Shown here: positions 63,748-64,000 of the stretch, one piece after another
How positions within the stretch are numbered: the stretch's first letter is position 1
Layout of the letters: every line of letters starts with the position of its first letter
NCBI RefSeq assembly: GCF_011761305.1
Contig: NZ_JAAOZC010000005.1
Span: 124,001-188,000, forward strand
DNA from: Sphingomonas vulcanisoli
GTDB taxonomy: Bacteria > Pseudomonadota > Alphaproteobacteria > Sphingomonadales > Sphingomonadaceae
Direction: 5' to 3'
Length of the DNA: 64,000 nt
Program-made: the position numbers and the translations under genes
Notes under the pieces: model-generated
Told to the model about the DNA's origin: nothing
Databases searched by the model: none
The model's input: only the letters and a program-made list of their open reading frames with translations

Positions 63748-64000
63748 GCTCCTCCTCGCCCTTGCCGCGCTGCTGCCGCTGGCCGGTTGCGGCAAGGGAC
63801 CGGCGCCCGACGCGCTGGACACCGACGAGAAGATCGTGCGCAGCGTGCTGCAGGTGCTGGCGTCGGACGGCAAGCCGGTCTGCGTCTCGCGGCTCACCTT
63901 CGGCAGCCCCCTCTCCCAATTCCGCGTGGCGACGCGCGGCCAGCTGCCGCGCTATTATGATCTCGACTGGTTTCCGCCGCTGCCGTGGCGGCCGCCGGCA
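63740..64000 (+). CDS. Lipoprotein, unknown function (3' end outside window)
   Basis: 87 codons visible from the ATG at 63740, inside the rbfA end. Lipoprotein signal [18 protein letters not shown] with lipobox LAGC (Cys at residue 17). The visible mature part ([20 protein letters not shown]...) has no recognised domain. Translationally coupled to rbfA. Confidence 0.7.
   Translation, partial: MRRLLLALAALLPLAGCGKGPAPDALDTDEKIVRSVLQVLASDGKPVCVSRLTFGSPLSQFRVATRGQLPRYYDLDWFPPLPWRPPA

Overview
This window is high-GC chromosomal DNA of an alphaproteobacterium, most likely a member of the Sphingomonadales. Pointers are a PEPxxWA-type sorting protein, a DUF2171/SWFGD stress protein, an aspartate-type (cysteine-free) HemB, an imuA-imuB-dnaE2 mutagenesis cassette behind an alphaproteobacterial SOS box, and many short imperfect palindromes between genes. 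I see no insertion sequence, prophage, CRISPR array or rRNA operon. One tRNA (Pro, UGG) is present. The taxonomic call is inference from gene content; no database was searched.

Layout. 0-13 kb: the ccmB 3' end, an rRNA-type methyltransferase, an M16 protease, thrC and the aa3 cytochrome c oxidase genes (ctaC-ctaD, then ctaB, a 40-aa protein, ctaG, ctaE, surf1), mostly on the minus strand. Three unrelated genes (a PEP-CTERM protein, a TIGR02466-type oxygenase and a bestrophin) sit between ctaD and ctaB. 13-19 kb: pyrE, a serine hydrolase, pdxJ, acpS, lepB, an AI-2E-type permease, an FKBP isomerase and rpsU. 19-28 kb: an orphan [2Fe-2S] subunit, RcnB-like and TPR-like envelope proteins, hemB, an epimerase, a DMT transporter, ltaE and comEC. 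28-38 kb: gltX-gltA, a DUF1467 protein, a giant coiled-coil membrane protein divergent from a degenerate nucleotidyltransferase/membrane fusion, ribonuclease J, a candidate structured RNA and miaB. 38-45 kb: the SOS mutagenesis cassette and tRNA-Pro. 45-52 kb: a ParA ATPase and a lipid-remodelling neighbourhood (psd, a class-III aminotransferase, an Mpo1-like membrane protein, pmtA, plcP, agt). 52-64 kb: an M24 peptidase-like protein, a PilZ protein divergent from a 1128-aa GH18/NodB/GT2 fusion, bdhA and two coupled genes, an amidohydrolase, a neutral zinc protease, vapBC, a DUF2171 protein and rbfA.

How genes work together. The oxidase block holds structural subunits plus heme O synthesis and copper/heme assembly factors. 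The mutagenesis cassette is translationally coupled (imuB stop and dnaE2 start overlap). plcP and agt overlap by four bases and follow a Pho-box-like site, matching the known scheme in which phospholipids are stripped to diacylglycerol and rebuilt as glycolipids when phosphate is scarce; psd and pmtA nearby make the phospholipids (PE and its methylated forms) that such a pathway would consume.

The most unusual feature is a family of about 95-130 bp palindromic elements (termini TGATCCTCCCC / GGGGAGGAT). One copy lies in frame inside imuB and adds exactly 41 codons. Three others supply the stop codon of the gene they abut (pdxJ, ribonuclease J, psd), and one of these also supplies the Shine-Dalgarno sequence of acpS. 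Other palindrome families (C, D and E types below) fill many of the remaining intergenic gaps.
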